The notes below the pieces were generated by a model, which saw only the letters and a program-made list of their open reading frames with translations, ran no database searches and was not told the origin of the DNA. 29,368 bases of DNA, taken from positions 1 through 29,368 of the forward strand of contig CALJGL010000029.1 of the NCBI GenBank assembly GCA_938075155.1, given 5' to 3'. The position numbers and the translations under genes are program-made. How positions within the stretch are numbered: position 1 is the first letter of the stretch; each line of letters begins with the position of its first letter. Origin of the DNA: UBA12191 sp009937185 (GTDB taxonomy: Bacteria > Planctomycetota > UBA8108 > UBA1146). This document shows, piece after piece, positions 14,535-23,500 of this stretch.

Positions 14535-14607
14535 CCTTGTACAGGGGGCATATTTTGTACGGCGTATCCAGAAATGGTTGCGCCTTTTTTCGTAAGTACT
14601 TTTATTT
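14535..14607 (+). repeat. Hairpin/T-tract element copy 2
   Basis: 73 bases, about 89 percent identical to copy 3 at 14804-14876. The core is an imperfect 10-bp stem, GGCGTATCCA with TGGTTGCGCC around loop GAAA, followed by TTTTTT and a shared CGTAAGTACTTTTATTT tail. It looks like an intrinsic terminator, but no gene ends just before it. Confidence 0.85.
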
Positions 14608-14803
14608 TATGGGTTTATCTACAAACTTCAGTGCTGCACTCGCGCTCAGATCTTCCTCAGCTCGTGCTGAGCTCGTTCTGGACCTTCTCAGACCTTCCCA
14701 GACCCTCTCGAACCCTCACCTGAGACCTCTACTCCGGTACTTCTTCTCTGGACGACCCTTTCTTTAAATAATTTCCTTTTTTCAAAAGAAAGATCGCTCT
14801 AGG

Positions 14804-14876
14804 CCTTGTACTCAAGGCATAGTTTGTACGGCGTCTCCAGAAATGGCTACGCCTTTTTTCGTAAGTACTTTTATTT
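14804..14876 (+). repeat. Hairpin/T-tract element copy 3
   Basis: Partner of copy 2. The stem is GGCGTCTCCA with TGGCTACGCC around GAAA, then TTTTTT. One lower-stem pair is T-G in copy 2 and T-A in copy 3, so pairing is kept there, while the stem middle is less well paired in this copy. It starts with its own small hairpin, CCTTG-TACT-CAAGG (14804-14817). Confidence 0.85.
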
Positions 14877-14938
14877 AGGTCACTTAACGTCTCAGCGACA
14901 CCCCCTCATCCAGCGTCACTAAAGAAAATGGTCAGCCA

Positions 14939-14980
14939 AAAAAAAGGCTCCGACGGTTTGCACCGTCGGAGCCTTTTTTT
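14939..14980. terminator. Bidirectional Rho-independent terminator
   Basis: A perfect 12-bp stem (14946-14957 with 14962-14973), loop TTGC, with A and T runs on either side. It lies 43 bases after the stop of the minus-strand symporter gene and could also end a plus-strand transcript from the intergenic region. Confidence 0.93.
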
Positions 14981-15023
14981 ATCTGGCGAGGCATGCCCCG
15001 CCGTAATCACGATTCATGACCTC

Positions 15024-16802
15024 TTATTTCATGTCTTGTCGTGGGAATTCGCCATTGAGGAACTTACGGTCGTAATCTCTCAGACATTTCACCGCCAGAC
15101 CACCCAGACAGAGGATGATGGGAATATTGATCACCAGCATCGATCCGGTTCCGAGATCTGCCAATTTAAGCATCTCATCTGAAGACTCAATACCAAAAGC
15201 ACCGATCACGATCAGGACCAGGAATATGAGCTTATAAGGAATGACTCCACCTGTGCCGAAAAGGTATGTCACTCCCTTCTCCCCATAGTAAGACCAAGAA
15301 ATCATCGTAGAGATCGCAAAGAGCCAAGCGGCGATCGTTACCAGCCATTTTCCCAACCCCGGAAAGACCCGATCGAAGGCAAAAGCCGTCAACTGGGCCC
15401 CTTCGTAATCTCGATAGACTCCAAAGCCATCCGTTTTGGATTTCTCAAGTGTCAATCCACCCGCCATTCCCCGCCAACTATCGGGGGACAACGTCACTTT
15501 GTCCCACTCCACTTGGAGTTCAGTGGCAGCATCCGGACGCTCCGGATCCACCGGCGTAGTGACCACCACACCTTTGACCAAAACAATACTATTGTTTCTA
15601 TCTTTGTGAATCGCGCCGTCGACTTGTGCTCTTAAGAAAAGCTTGTCTCCTTGAGACCAGTCGTCCAGACGCTGCTCCGGAAGATCGGAAACCTGAGCCG
15701 CTGATTCGACCGAATAAACAAGAGTATCAGAGTCTTCACCGAGACTCTGAACCATTGAGATGGGAGCCTTGAGATCTCCGATGGCGGGACGATTCCAAGT
15801 ATTCGTTGTCAGAATGACGAGAGCGGTCAGGGTGCAGATACAAATCGTATCGATAAATGGACCCAGTCCTCCAACGATTCCTTCACGTGCCGGCTCCCCT
15901 GTCTTTGCAGCCGCATGAGCAATCGGGGCAGAACCCTGTCCCGCTTCATTAGAGAACAACGCACGCTTCATACCGATCATAAATGCATATCCGAGAGTGC
16001 CTCCGACGAAAGCCCCTGAAGCTTCTGTTTCACCGAAAGCGCTGCTAAAGATCAGACTGAAGACTCGGGGGATTTCGGCAGAATTGATCGCCAAAACCGC
16101 GAGTCCACTGAGTAAGTACAGCAGGCACATGAAAGGGACCAGCTTGCCCGCAACGGTACCGATACGGCGAATACCACCCAGAATCACCATTCCTACCACG
16201 ACGGCCAAGATGATCCCGGTCGCCAATTTGGGCACACCGAAATAGGCTTCGGAGAGACCTGCCACGCTCCACGCCTGGAACATGTTGCCTCCGGTGATGG
16301 TGGAAATGATGAGAGTCACGCAGAAGAGAACTCCGGCGATTTTACCCACGGTGGCGAGGAATGGACCTTTGTCACCCAACACTTGACGCACCACATGCAT
16401 CGCTCCACCACTGGGATTTTCTGGATCACTGGTGTCGCGGTACATCATTGCCAGAGTGATCTCGACATTCTTCAGTGCCATTCCGAAGAAACCGACGATC
16501 CACATCCAAACGAGAGCACCGGGTCCACCGGCACCGATGGCGAGAGCCACCCCAGCGATATTGCCCAATCCTACCGTCGCTGAAAGAGCGGCCGACAGCG
16601 CCTGAAAATGATTGATCGCACCCGGATCATCCGGATCGTCGTATACACCTCTCACCACATCGATCCCGTGGGTCATCACCCGATACTGGGTAATGCGGGT
16701 CCACAGAGTAAAAAGTATGCCCGCCCCGAGCAGTCCTATAAATGTGGCAGGCCCCCAGATCATTCTTCCGATCTGGTCTACCTCAGTCCAAAAGAAGTCC
16801 AT
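15024..16802 (-). CDS. AGCS family sodium:alanine/glycine symporter with inserted soluble domain
   Basis: About 592 residues. Family hallmarks: ATVGLGNIAGVA near residue 75, GGPGALVWMW, GGAMHVVRQVLG, and FSNEAGQGSAPIAHAAAKT in the middle. Ten or more hydrophobic helices are visible. AGCS proteins import small amino acids such as alanine or glycine with sodium across the inner membrane. Between two of the helices (roughly residues 345-455) is a polar, beta-rich insert of about 110 residues with no helix (from LKAPISMVQSLG to the segment before TAFAFDRVFPGLG), which makes this protein longer than most family members. ATG 16802 is chosen because AAGGGGA stands 8 bases upstream; the frame runs on to 16841. 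The gene lies 190 bases downstream of a PLP-dependent deaminase-type gene on the same strand, which suggests joint use of serine, threonine or alanine. Confidence 0.92.
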   Translation of the reverse strand: MDFFWTEVDQIGRMIWGPATFIGLLGAGILFTLWTRITQYRVMTHGIDVVRGVYDDPDDPGAINHFQALSAALSATVGLGNIAGVALAIGAGGPGALVWMWIVGFFGMALKNVEITLAMMYRDTSDPENPSGGAMHVVRQVLGDKGPFLATVGKIAGVLFCVTLIISTITGGNMFQAWSVAGLSEAYFGVPKLATGIILAVVVGMVILGGIRRIGTVAGKLVPFMCLLYLLSGLAVLAINSAEIPRVFSLIFSSAFGETEASGAFVGGTLGYAFMIGMKRALFSNEAGQGSAPIAHAAAKTGEPAREGIVGGLGPFIDTICICTLTALVILTTNTWNRPAIGDLKAPISMVQSLGEDSDTLVYSVESAAQVSDLPEQRLDDWSQGDKLFLRAQVDGAIHKDRNNSIVLVKGVVVTTPVDPERPDAATELQVEWDKVTLSPDSWRGMAGGLTLEKSKTDGFGVYRDYEGAQLTAFAFDRVFPGLGKWLVTIAAWLFAISTMISWSYYGEKGVTYLFGTGGVIPYKLIFLVLIVIGAFGIESSDEMLKLADLGTGSMLVINIPIILCLGGLAVKCLRDYDRKFLNGEFPRQDMK

Positions 16803-16991
16803 GGATGATTCCCCTTCGAGTATGAAAGCGACCTCTGTCACGACATCTGCATGCCTCAGCAGGCCGAGGATGTCAGATCCGATTCAGAGAAAACACTAGG
16901 CAATCTGGCAGCGAAGTGCAAGGGAGCACAAATTCTCGACGATTTTGGAAGGGGTCAGATCATCTCGGGTCGAAGATTCCCAAAGCGGAGA

Positions 16992-18095
16992 CTATCGGCC
17001 TCCACGATTCCCCAGCAGTCCCTGCAATCGGATCCCTGAGACATTGCCACCACTGACGATAGCGACATGAGTCCCTGCCATATCCTTCTCATGGAGATCC
17101 TCCTTGCTGCCAGCCCGGGGATCCTTCCGCTGGGAGAGAAGGGGCGAGATCGCACACGCCCCACTCGGCTCCGATCCCACTCCCAATTGTCCACGCAGGG
17201 ACGCCAGAGCCTCTAGAAGTTGAGATTCGGAGATGCGATGAGAAATGACCCCAGCTTCCTGCAAAACCTCCCAATTGAGCTCACCGACCGACTGTGGCAG
17301 TAATCCATCCGCCTCGGAAGCGGGAGATTCGCAGCGGGCACGTCTGCCCTCCTCAAAGGAACGGGACAAGGCATCGGACCCCTCCGGCTCGACGACATGA
17401 ATCTGACAATTGGGGGCATGGATTTTGGCGACGGCCGCGCACCCCCCCGACAAACCTCCCCCGCCCACAGGAACCCAGAAGTGATCCGGCACAAAACCCA
17501 GTTGATCGATCACTTCAAGGACGATGGTCCCCTGTCCCGCCATGATCCATTCATGATCAAAGGGAGGGACAACGGTCCACCCTCTCTCCCTCGCGATTTC
17601 TTCAGCCCTAGTTTTTCTCTCATCAGTGGTCGGCCCCACTCTCACCAGTTCAGCCCCCGCGTCCTCCACAGCCTCTGCCTTGACCTTATCGATGGTATTG
17701 GGAGCCACGACAGCGGCGGCAACTCCTGCTCGCTGAGCCGCTTCAGAAAGGGCTCTGCCGTGATTACCACTGGAGTAGGTGATCACTCCGCTCGGAGAAG
17801 ATTCCTCCAAGAGTCGAGAAAGGTAATACGTCGCCCCTCTGGCTTTGAAGGATCCCGAGACTTGGCAACACTCCATTTTGACCCAAGCCTGTTCGACACC
17901 GACCTGAAGAAGGTTCGTTGATACTTCTCTCAGGGGAGTTTCCAGAAGAGTTCCCCTCATTCTGTCTCTCGCAGAAAGAGACAGTTCGGCAACCCTTTGA
18001 ATCGTATTCTGTCCTCTTGAGCCGGTTGGCATCAGAACCACACCTCTCTGGCTTTTTCGAAGGGTTTCCACCCGAACCACGTCGAACTCTCTCAT
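16992..18095 (-). CDS. PLP-dependent threonine/serine dehydratase-type enzyme (fold type II)
   Basis: 367 residues with the fold-type-II signature in order: SGSFKARGA with the PLP-binding Lys84, SSGNHGRA (108-115), the phosphate-binding loop GGGGLSGG (211-218), and SGGN near the C-terminus that contacts the pyridine ring. This set is typical of threonine ammonia-lyase, serine dehydratase and serine racemase; the substrate cannot be told from motifs. No ACT regulatory domain is present, so feedback control by isoleucine is unlikely. A charged stretch of about 20 residues before the SGGN motif (SQRKDPRAGSKEDLHEKD) looks like an insertion. ATG 18095 and ATG 18032 are both possible starts; the latter has GAGG about 10 bases upstream. 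It is followed on the same strand by the AGCS amino acid symporter and is divergent from transketolase. Confidence 0.88.
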   Translation of the reverse strand: MREFDVVRVETLRKSQRGVVLMPTGSRGQNTIQRVAELSLSARDRMRGTLLETPLREVSTNLLQVGVEQAWVKMECCQVSGSFKARGATYYLSRLLEESSPSGVITYSSGNHGRALSEAAQRAGVAAAVVAPNTIDKVKAEAVEDAGAELVRVGPTTDERKTRAEEIARERGWTVVPPFDHEWIMAGQGTIVLEVIDQLGFVPDHFWVPVGGGGLSGGCAAVAKIHAPNCQIHVVEPEGSDALSRSFEEGRRARCESPASEADGLLPQSVGELNWEVLQEAGVISHRISESQLLEALASLRGQLGVGSEPSGACAISPLLSQRKDPRAGSKEDLHEKDMAGTHVAIVSGGNVSGIRLQGLLGNRGGR

Positions 18096-18360
18096 GGCTT
18101 CCGATCAGAGACCACCCTGTGAATATTCAAATATCGTCTGTATGTTACTTTGAATCGTGGGCTGACAAAAACGACTCTCCACACAATTGCAGGGCTCTCA
18201 AAACCCCCTTAAAAAAAATGAAGATCTCAGGTTCCTTGATGGCCCCCTTCCCTGTGCCTATGGTACGCAGGAATCCGCGGTTCATTCCGCGCCTTGGTGC
18301 TCCAACAATGATCTAGTCAAGACTCACCCGCAGCTTCTATGAAAGCTGGGAAGGCTCCTC

Positions 18361-20298
18361 ATGGTCCGTCACACCTTTGAACCGATCTCCCCGAGTGCTG
18401 AGTACCTTTCCTGGCATCAAGATGCGATCAGTCGCTGTCGCCGTGCCATCATACAAATGACGAGCCTCGCAGGGTCAGGACATCCCGGAGGATCTCTCTC
18501 CTCTCTCGATGTTTACCTCGCCCTCTGGTCTTGCGCGAATGTAGATCCCGAATCTCCTTGGATGGAAGGGAGAGATCGCATCGTTGTCAGTCACGGACAC
18601 ACCTCACCCGGAGTGTACTCCGTTCTTGCCGAGCTCGGTTTCGTGAACAATGAAGAAGCAGTTTCCTCTTTCCGAAGTACCCAAAATTTATTCGAGGGTC
18701 ATATTGAAAGAGAAATTCCCGGCGTCGAGTGGACCACCGGCAACCTCGGACAAGGACTTTCTGCAGCCTGCGGAATGGTCTTGGGTGATCGTATTCACGG
18801 CCGCGAGATTCAAGCCTTCGTCCCCATGGGAGATGGCGAGCAGCAAAAGGGACAAATCAGTGAAGCCCGTCGCTTCGCCGTCAAATATAAACTCCATGGA
18901 GTGACCGCGATCATCGATAGAAATAGACTTCAAATCGGTGGCGATACAGATGAGATCATGCCCCAAGATATCCGTGCTGGCTGGGAATCGGATGGTTGGC
19001 ATGTGGTGGAAATAGATGGCCATGATGCCACTGCAATCTACACCACACTGAAAGCTGCGGGAGAAGACAAAACGAAGCCTTGGTGCATCATCGCAAATAC
19101 GGTGATGGGCAAAGGGATCTCCTTCATGGAAAATAAGGCGAACTTCCATGGCATGGCTCTCAATGCCGAAGAATTGGCTGCAGCGGTTGCGGAACTCGGT
19201 GAAGACCCCGTGTTATGGGATATGGCTCCTCTAGAGGATCGCCGTAGTCGCCGACTTGAAAGCACTGTTCCCACCTTGCCGGTTGTTGAAAACTCTCTCA
19301 AACCTGGCACTGCTGTGACTTATAGCGCGGAGACAAAAACCGACTGTCGCAGTGCCTTCGGAAGAGCACTTCATGAAGTGGCTCAAGCTACAGATGCCGT
19401 CTCACCTCCTATCGCTGCTTTTGACTGTGACCTTGAAGGTTCTGTCAAATTAGGAGCCTTCCATAAAGACTACCCGGATCACTTTTTCCAAGCGGGCATA
19501 CAAGAGCATCACACAGCGACTTGTGCGGGAGCACTTTCCACTTGTGGAGTCACGACTGTATTCGCAGACTTCGGAGTCTTTGGAGTATGCGAGACTTATA
19601 ACCAACATCGTCTCAGTGACATCAATCACGCCGAATTGAAAATCGCATGCACCCACATCGGACTCGACGTCGGGGAAGATGGAAAAACACATCAATGCAT
19701 CGATTACGTCGGGTTGCTAAGAAACATTTTCGGTATGCGCATTTTCGTCCCTGCCGATCCCAACCAAACAGATCGCATCGTCAGGTATGCCATGACCACT
19801 CGCGGCATGGCCTTTATGGGCATGGGAAGATCAAAGCTTAAAACCATTCTTAACGAAAACGGACAGCCCTTCTTTGGCGCTGATTACCAATTCGAAAGAG
19901 GACAAGTCGACTTTATCCGCAAGGGTCAGTCGGGACTTGTCGTTGCGATGGGCACTCCCACCGGACAGGCTCTCGAAGCGGTAGATACTTTGCGTCAGGA
20001 AGGCCTAGATGTTGGCCTCGCTCATATCGCCACTCCCGACTTTATCGATCCTGCGGCCCTCGCAGAAATCGCTCGCCAACCTTTCTTGGCGACCGTTGAA
20101 GATCATTCGGTCAATACCGGACTGGGTGCATGTCTTGCTGGAGCGCTGTTCTCGACGGGTCATGCCATGCCCCACCTGAGAATAGGCGTGGAAAATTACG
20201 CCCCCAGCGGCCCCTCTACTGAGGTCTACAAGCATTGCGGCCTAGATGCGGACTCTATCCGTGAAAAAGTACAAGCCTTCGCCCTTGCGAGACAATAG
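18361..20298 (+). CDS. tkt: Transketolase
   Basis: 645 residues, full length in one chain. The N-terminal TPP domain has GSGHPGGSLSS, SHGHTSPGVY, TGNLGQGLSAACG and GDGEQQKGQISEA, followed by the metal/TPP site DRNRLQ. The pyrimidine domain begins near residue 325, with the catalytic Glu in the GIQEHH region and FADFGVFG. The C-terminal domain has VAMGTPTGQALEAV. Transketolase moves two-carbon ketol units between sugar phosphates in the pentose phosphate and Calvin-type pathways. The motif details are closer to the type found as two separate chains in many archaea and bacteria than to E. coli TktA, so it may be a natural fusion; this is an impression from motifs. GGAAGG lies about 6 bases before ATG 18361. 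The upstream 265 bases are a divergent promoter region shared with the PLP enzyme; no distinct operator was seen. Confidence 0.92.
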   Translation: MVRHTFEPISPSAEYLSWHQDAISRCRRAIIQMTSLAGSGHPGGSLSSLDVYLALWSCANVDPESPWMEGRDRIVVSHGHTSPGVYSVLAELGFVNNEEAVSSFRSTQNLFEGHIEREIPGVEWTTGNLGQGLSAACGMVLGDRIHGREIQAFVPMGDGEQQKGQISEARRFAVKYKLHGVTAIIDRNRLQIGGDTDEIMPQDIRAGWESDGWHVVEIDGHDATAIYTTLKAAGEDKTKPWCIIANTVMGKGISFMENKANFHGMALNAEELAAAVAELGEDPVLWDMAPLEDRRSRRLESTVPTLPVVENSLKPGTAVTYSAETKTDCRSAFGRALHEVAQATDAVSPPIAAFDCDLEGSVKLGAFHKDYPDHFFQAGIQEHHTATCAGALSTCGVTTVFADFGVFGVCETYNQHRLSDINHAELKIACTHIGLDVGEDGKTHQCIDYVGLLRNIFGMRIFVPADPNQTDRIVRYAMTTRGMAFMGMGRSKLKTILNENGQPFFGADYQFERGQVDFIRKGQSGLVVAMGTPTGQALEAVDTLRQEGLDVGLAHIATPDFIDPAALAEIARQPFLATVEDHSVNTGLGACLAGALFSTGHAMPHLRIGVENYAPSGPSTEVYKHCGLDADSIREKVQAFALARQ

Positions 20299-20374
20299 AT
20301 AAGTCTTTTACTCAAAACGGCTTAGGTCGACATTCCGTACACTTCGCCGCAGTAAATTCTGCGACAGGCAATGC

Positions 20375-20402
20375 TTGTATATATTTACAAACTCAATACA
20401 AT
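20375..20402 (+). promoter_or_regulatory. Probable sigma70-type promoter for the large secreted protein
   Basis: TTGTAT at 20375-20380 and TACAAT at 20397-20402 with a 16-base spacer in an AT-rich stretch. The predicted transcript start, near 20409, falls directly before the folded leader that begins at 20413. Confidence 0.55.
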
Positions 20403-20412
20403 CGATATTGAC

Positions 20413-20513
20413 GGGGTAGAGTCTCTCCACGCGACAGCGTGGGTGAGCCCGGAAACATGCCGTGGGGCATGCTAGATACCCCTATGTATTCATATCCATT
20501 CAGGATGCCCTGA
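20413..20513 (+). ncRNA. Structured 5' leader RNA, candidate cis-regulatory element of unknown class
   Basis: A closing stem GGGGTA (20413-20418) with TACCCC (20477-20482) encloses two perfect 6-bp hairpins: CCACGC-GACA-GCGTGG (20427-20442) and CATGCC-GTGG-GGCATG (20456-20471). They are joined by a GTGAGCCCGGAAA linker, giving a three-way junction. A further 5-bp hairpin, TCAGG-ATGC-CCTGA, lies at 20500-20513. The element starts about 4 bases after the predicted transcription start and ends about 50 bases before the start codon. It does not match any riboswitch consensus I can recall. Regulation of the 1515-residue secreted protein downstream is inferred. Confidence 0.55.
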
Positions 20514-20565
20514 GGCAATCGGTATAAGCCATTGTGACCCAGGTATCTCCGGGGGAGTTTCTACG

Positions 20566-23500
20566 ATGGGGAATCGATTCGTCCTTCTAACAACGATGGT
20601 CATCCTCCTCCATCTGCTCTTGAGCCCTCTCTACTTGAGTCCCACCTTGCTGGCCCAGCCGTCTAATGACGACTGCTCCACTGCGACCTCCATCACGGAT
20701 GGGCAAACCCCCTTTGACAATTTCAATGCCACCAACAGCGGTATCCCTGTGGATTCTTCACAGTGCCTGGGAACTTCCGTCAGTAACTCAGGAAACGACG
20801 TCTGGTTCTCTTACACGGCACCTGAAAATGGATTTCTGGACGTGACCACCTGCCCTGCCGGATTTGATACCGATTTGGTGATCTACGACGGCGATTGTGC
20901 AAACCTGAATCAGCTCTCATGCAATGGAGATGCTTGTTTCGGATTTTCGTCAACGATCCTTGCCCAATCCGTCGATCCTGGAGCCACCTATCTCATCCGC
21001 GTCGGAGGATTTAATGGCACTCAGGGAAGTGGCATTCTCGATTTGACTCTGACACCCGCAAACGATCCAGAAGACTGCACAGTTGCAGGCGATGAAGATT
21101 TGGATGGACTCTCTGACTGCGAAGATCCCGACTGCCTCAATTCCCCTTCTTGCGAGAATGACGAATGTGAAGGGGCGACTCCCATCGACAAGGGCTTCAC
21201 CAATTTTGATAACACACTCGCGAGTACCGGTGGAATCACTTCGATACTGGGAGGTTGTGACGCCAGTGGTGCCTTCAATGACATCTGGTATTCCTACATC
21301 GCACCCGAAGACGGATTCATAGAAATCTCGACTTGCCCAGGAGGTGCCGCAGGACTCGATACAGACCTATTCCTATACTCTGGATCGTGCGGAAATCTGA
21401 CCCAGTTGGCGTGTGACGGAGACGCATGTGGACCCACCTCAGGGTTTGGTTCCTTCATTGACAAGACTTCCGTATTTGCGGGAGAAACCTATTTCTTGCG
21501 CTTGGGGGGATTCAACGGCAATCGAGGCTCCGGCTCCTTGCTACTGAATTACTCAGTCCCAGGAGATGATTGTTTTGCAGCGACCACTGCCAGTCTAGGT
21601 CCCAATGCTTTTGATACTTCCAACTTGTCGAATAGTGCCGCAGCAGTCCCCTTGCCCGATCCTTCAATCTGCCCGGGAACGAATTTGGGACAAGCCTCTC
21701 AAGATATCTGGTTTCAGTTTACGGCACCCACTTCGGGATCACTTCAGTTCACAACCTGTGAAGGCACCAACTTTGATACAGATCTCGTCATCTATACGGG
21801 GACCTGCAATGACTTAACCCAAGTCGCCTGCAACGGGGACAATCCCAATTGCACATTGTTCCCCTCAGAAATTAGTAACTTTCCTGCGATTTCAGGAACC
21901 CAATATTACATTCGTATCGGCAGTTACCTCAATGGCGGTGGACCGGGCGAATTGAACATCACCTACTCTGGACAAACTCCAGAAAATTGTACTCAACCCG
22001 GTGACGAAGATGAAGACGGTCTCGCTGACTGTTTAGACCCCGACTGTACGGGTACTCCCTCTTGCCTGGAGTTGGGTCAATGTTCAGACGGCATCGATAA
22101 TGATCTGGATGGATTGATCGATTGCTCTGACTGGGATTGTGATTCTGATCAAGCATGCTTGGATTGCCCTACTTCCCTGAGTCAAAACCTCGACTCCACG
22201 GATGCTTCTGAAATCGTGCAAATTTGTGCATATACACCGGAACACACTGAGAATGAAATACTGCGCTCCTTCGACACCAGTCAGTACCCATGTGATAACG
22301 GCCTGAGAGTTCTCGGCGTCAATGTGGGGATTGGTATTGTCGAATACGCCTCAGGCCCGGGATTAACGACCGCCGTTCGAGCCTATATCGACAATAACGG
22401 TGGAGAGCCCGACGACTCCATGACACTGCTCGAAGAAAAACTGTTCACGGTGACCCCATCAATGTCGGGCACCATTCAGGGAATCTCTTTTTCCCAACCG
22501 GTCCTGATCCCATTCGGCGCACAACTCGTCATTGGATTTTGGGTATCAGACAGCGGCGGTCCTGGATCGGCGAATGTGTTTCGCCCCGGTGGAAACTCGG
22601 CAGGAGAGACCTCCGAAACATGGCTCCTCGCACCTGAATGCGGCATTTACTACAGAACACTTTCAGATATTGGATTGTTAGAGCAGCCGGTTCTATCAGT
22701 GATCATCGATGACCAGGGTCCAGGCCCTGCCGGTGATATCTGCGCTTCTGCGATTCCCGCAGCTCAAGGCCTTAATCCTTTGAGTACTTCAGGAATGCTG
22801 GATAGCCCCACCCCATTCCCGGGCACGGCTAATACTGCTTGCAGTGGAACCTCCATTCATTCAGACCGCTGGTTCAGATTCACAGCACCTCATGACGGTT
22901 CACTCAGAGTCTCGACGTGCGGACTCGTCGACTTTGATGCCATCTTCGAAATCTACCAAGGATCCTGTGAAACTATTTTAGCTTTAATTGGATCATGTGA
23001 TTCCAGCAGTTGCACAGGTGGAAGCGCGGCATCTCTAACAATCCCTGTTCTCGGTGGAGAAAATTACAGAATTCGAATTGGATCAAGTCAGCCAGGGATT
23101 ACTGGAAATGGAAATTTCGAACTCACTTGGACTCCCCCTCTTCCCATCATTACAGAAGTCAGGGCTCAATCGAATGGATCCTCTTCCGATGACTTTATAG
23201 AGATCAAAGGGCTACCGCAGGACTTGACGAATCTCTCGCTCGTCACTATTGGCAGTGATCCGATCAATGGAAGCGGAGTTATTCAAAGTGTGATTCCATT
23301 GAATGCAAACTCTATCACTCCCGTGAATTACTTCATCATTGCCGAAGAAGGTTTTACTCAAGGGTCTGCAGATAAAGAAGTTCCCACTGGAACTCTAGGA
23401 CTGGAAGACGATACCAACCTGACAGTTCTGCTCGTGAAGGACCTTTCGGTCCCCGTAAACTCCGACTTGGATACTGACGATGATGGAACCATCGACCTGG

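Larger units (their letters stand above)
14253..15023. other. 771-bp intergenic region with three related hairpin/T-tract elements
   Basis: No convincing protein gene was found; an open frame at 14325-14723 has poor coding character and crosses a hairpin element. The region holds three elements that begin CCTTGTA and contain TTTGTACGGCG-hairpin-TTTTTTC, at 14279-14337, 14535-14607 and 14804-14876. Between them lie other inverted repeats: TTCCGAAA/TTTCGGAA at 14491-14518 and CTCAGC/GCTGAG at 14656-14671. A 13-base unit is tandemly repeated at 14438-14471. A terminator for the symporter gene closes the region at 14946-14980. Tandem small RNA genes, each with its own terminator, would fit this layout. 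Confidence 0.6.

Noticed and set aside
14325..14723. 132-codon open frame in the intergenic region
   Set aside because: It begins in a terminator tail, crosses a hairpin element, has no ribosome site and resembles no protein.
14279..14876. The three hairpin elements as a CRISPR array or integron attC sites
   Set aside because: Spacing is far too long and uneven for CRISPR, the elements end in T tracts like terminators, and no cas gene, integrase or cassette ORF is present.
20413..20513. Assignment of the leader to a known class such as c-di-GMP, c-di-AMP, ZTP or hammerhead
   Set aside because: The key conserved strings of these classes are missing; only the overall folded layout and a GAAAC string are similar.
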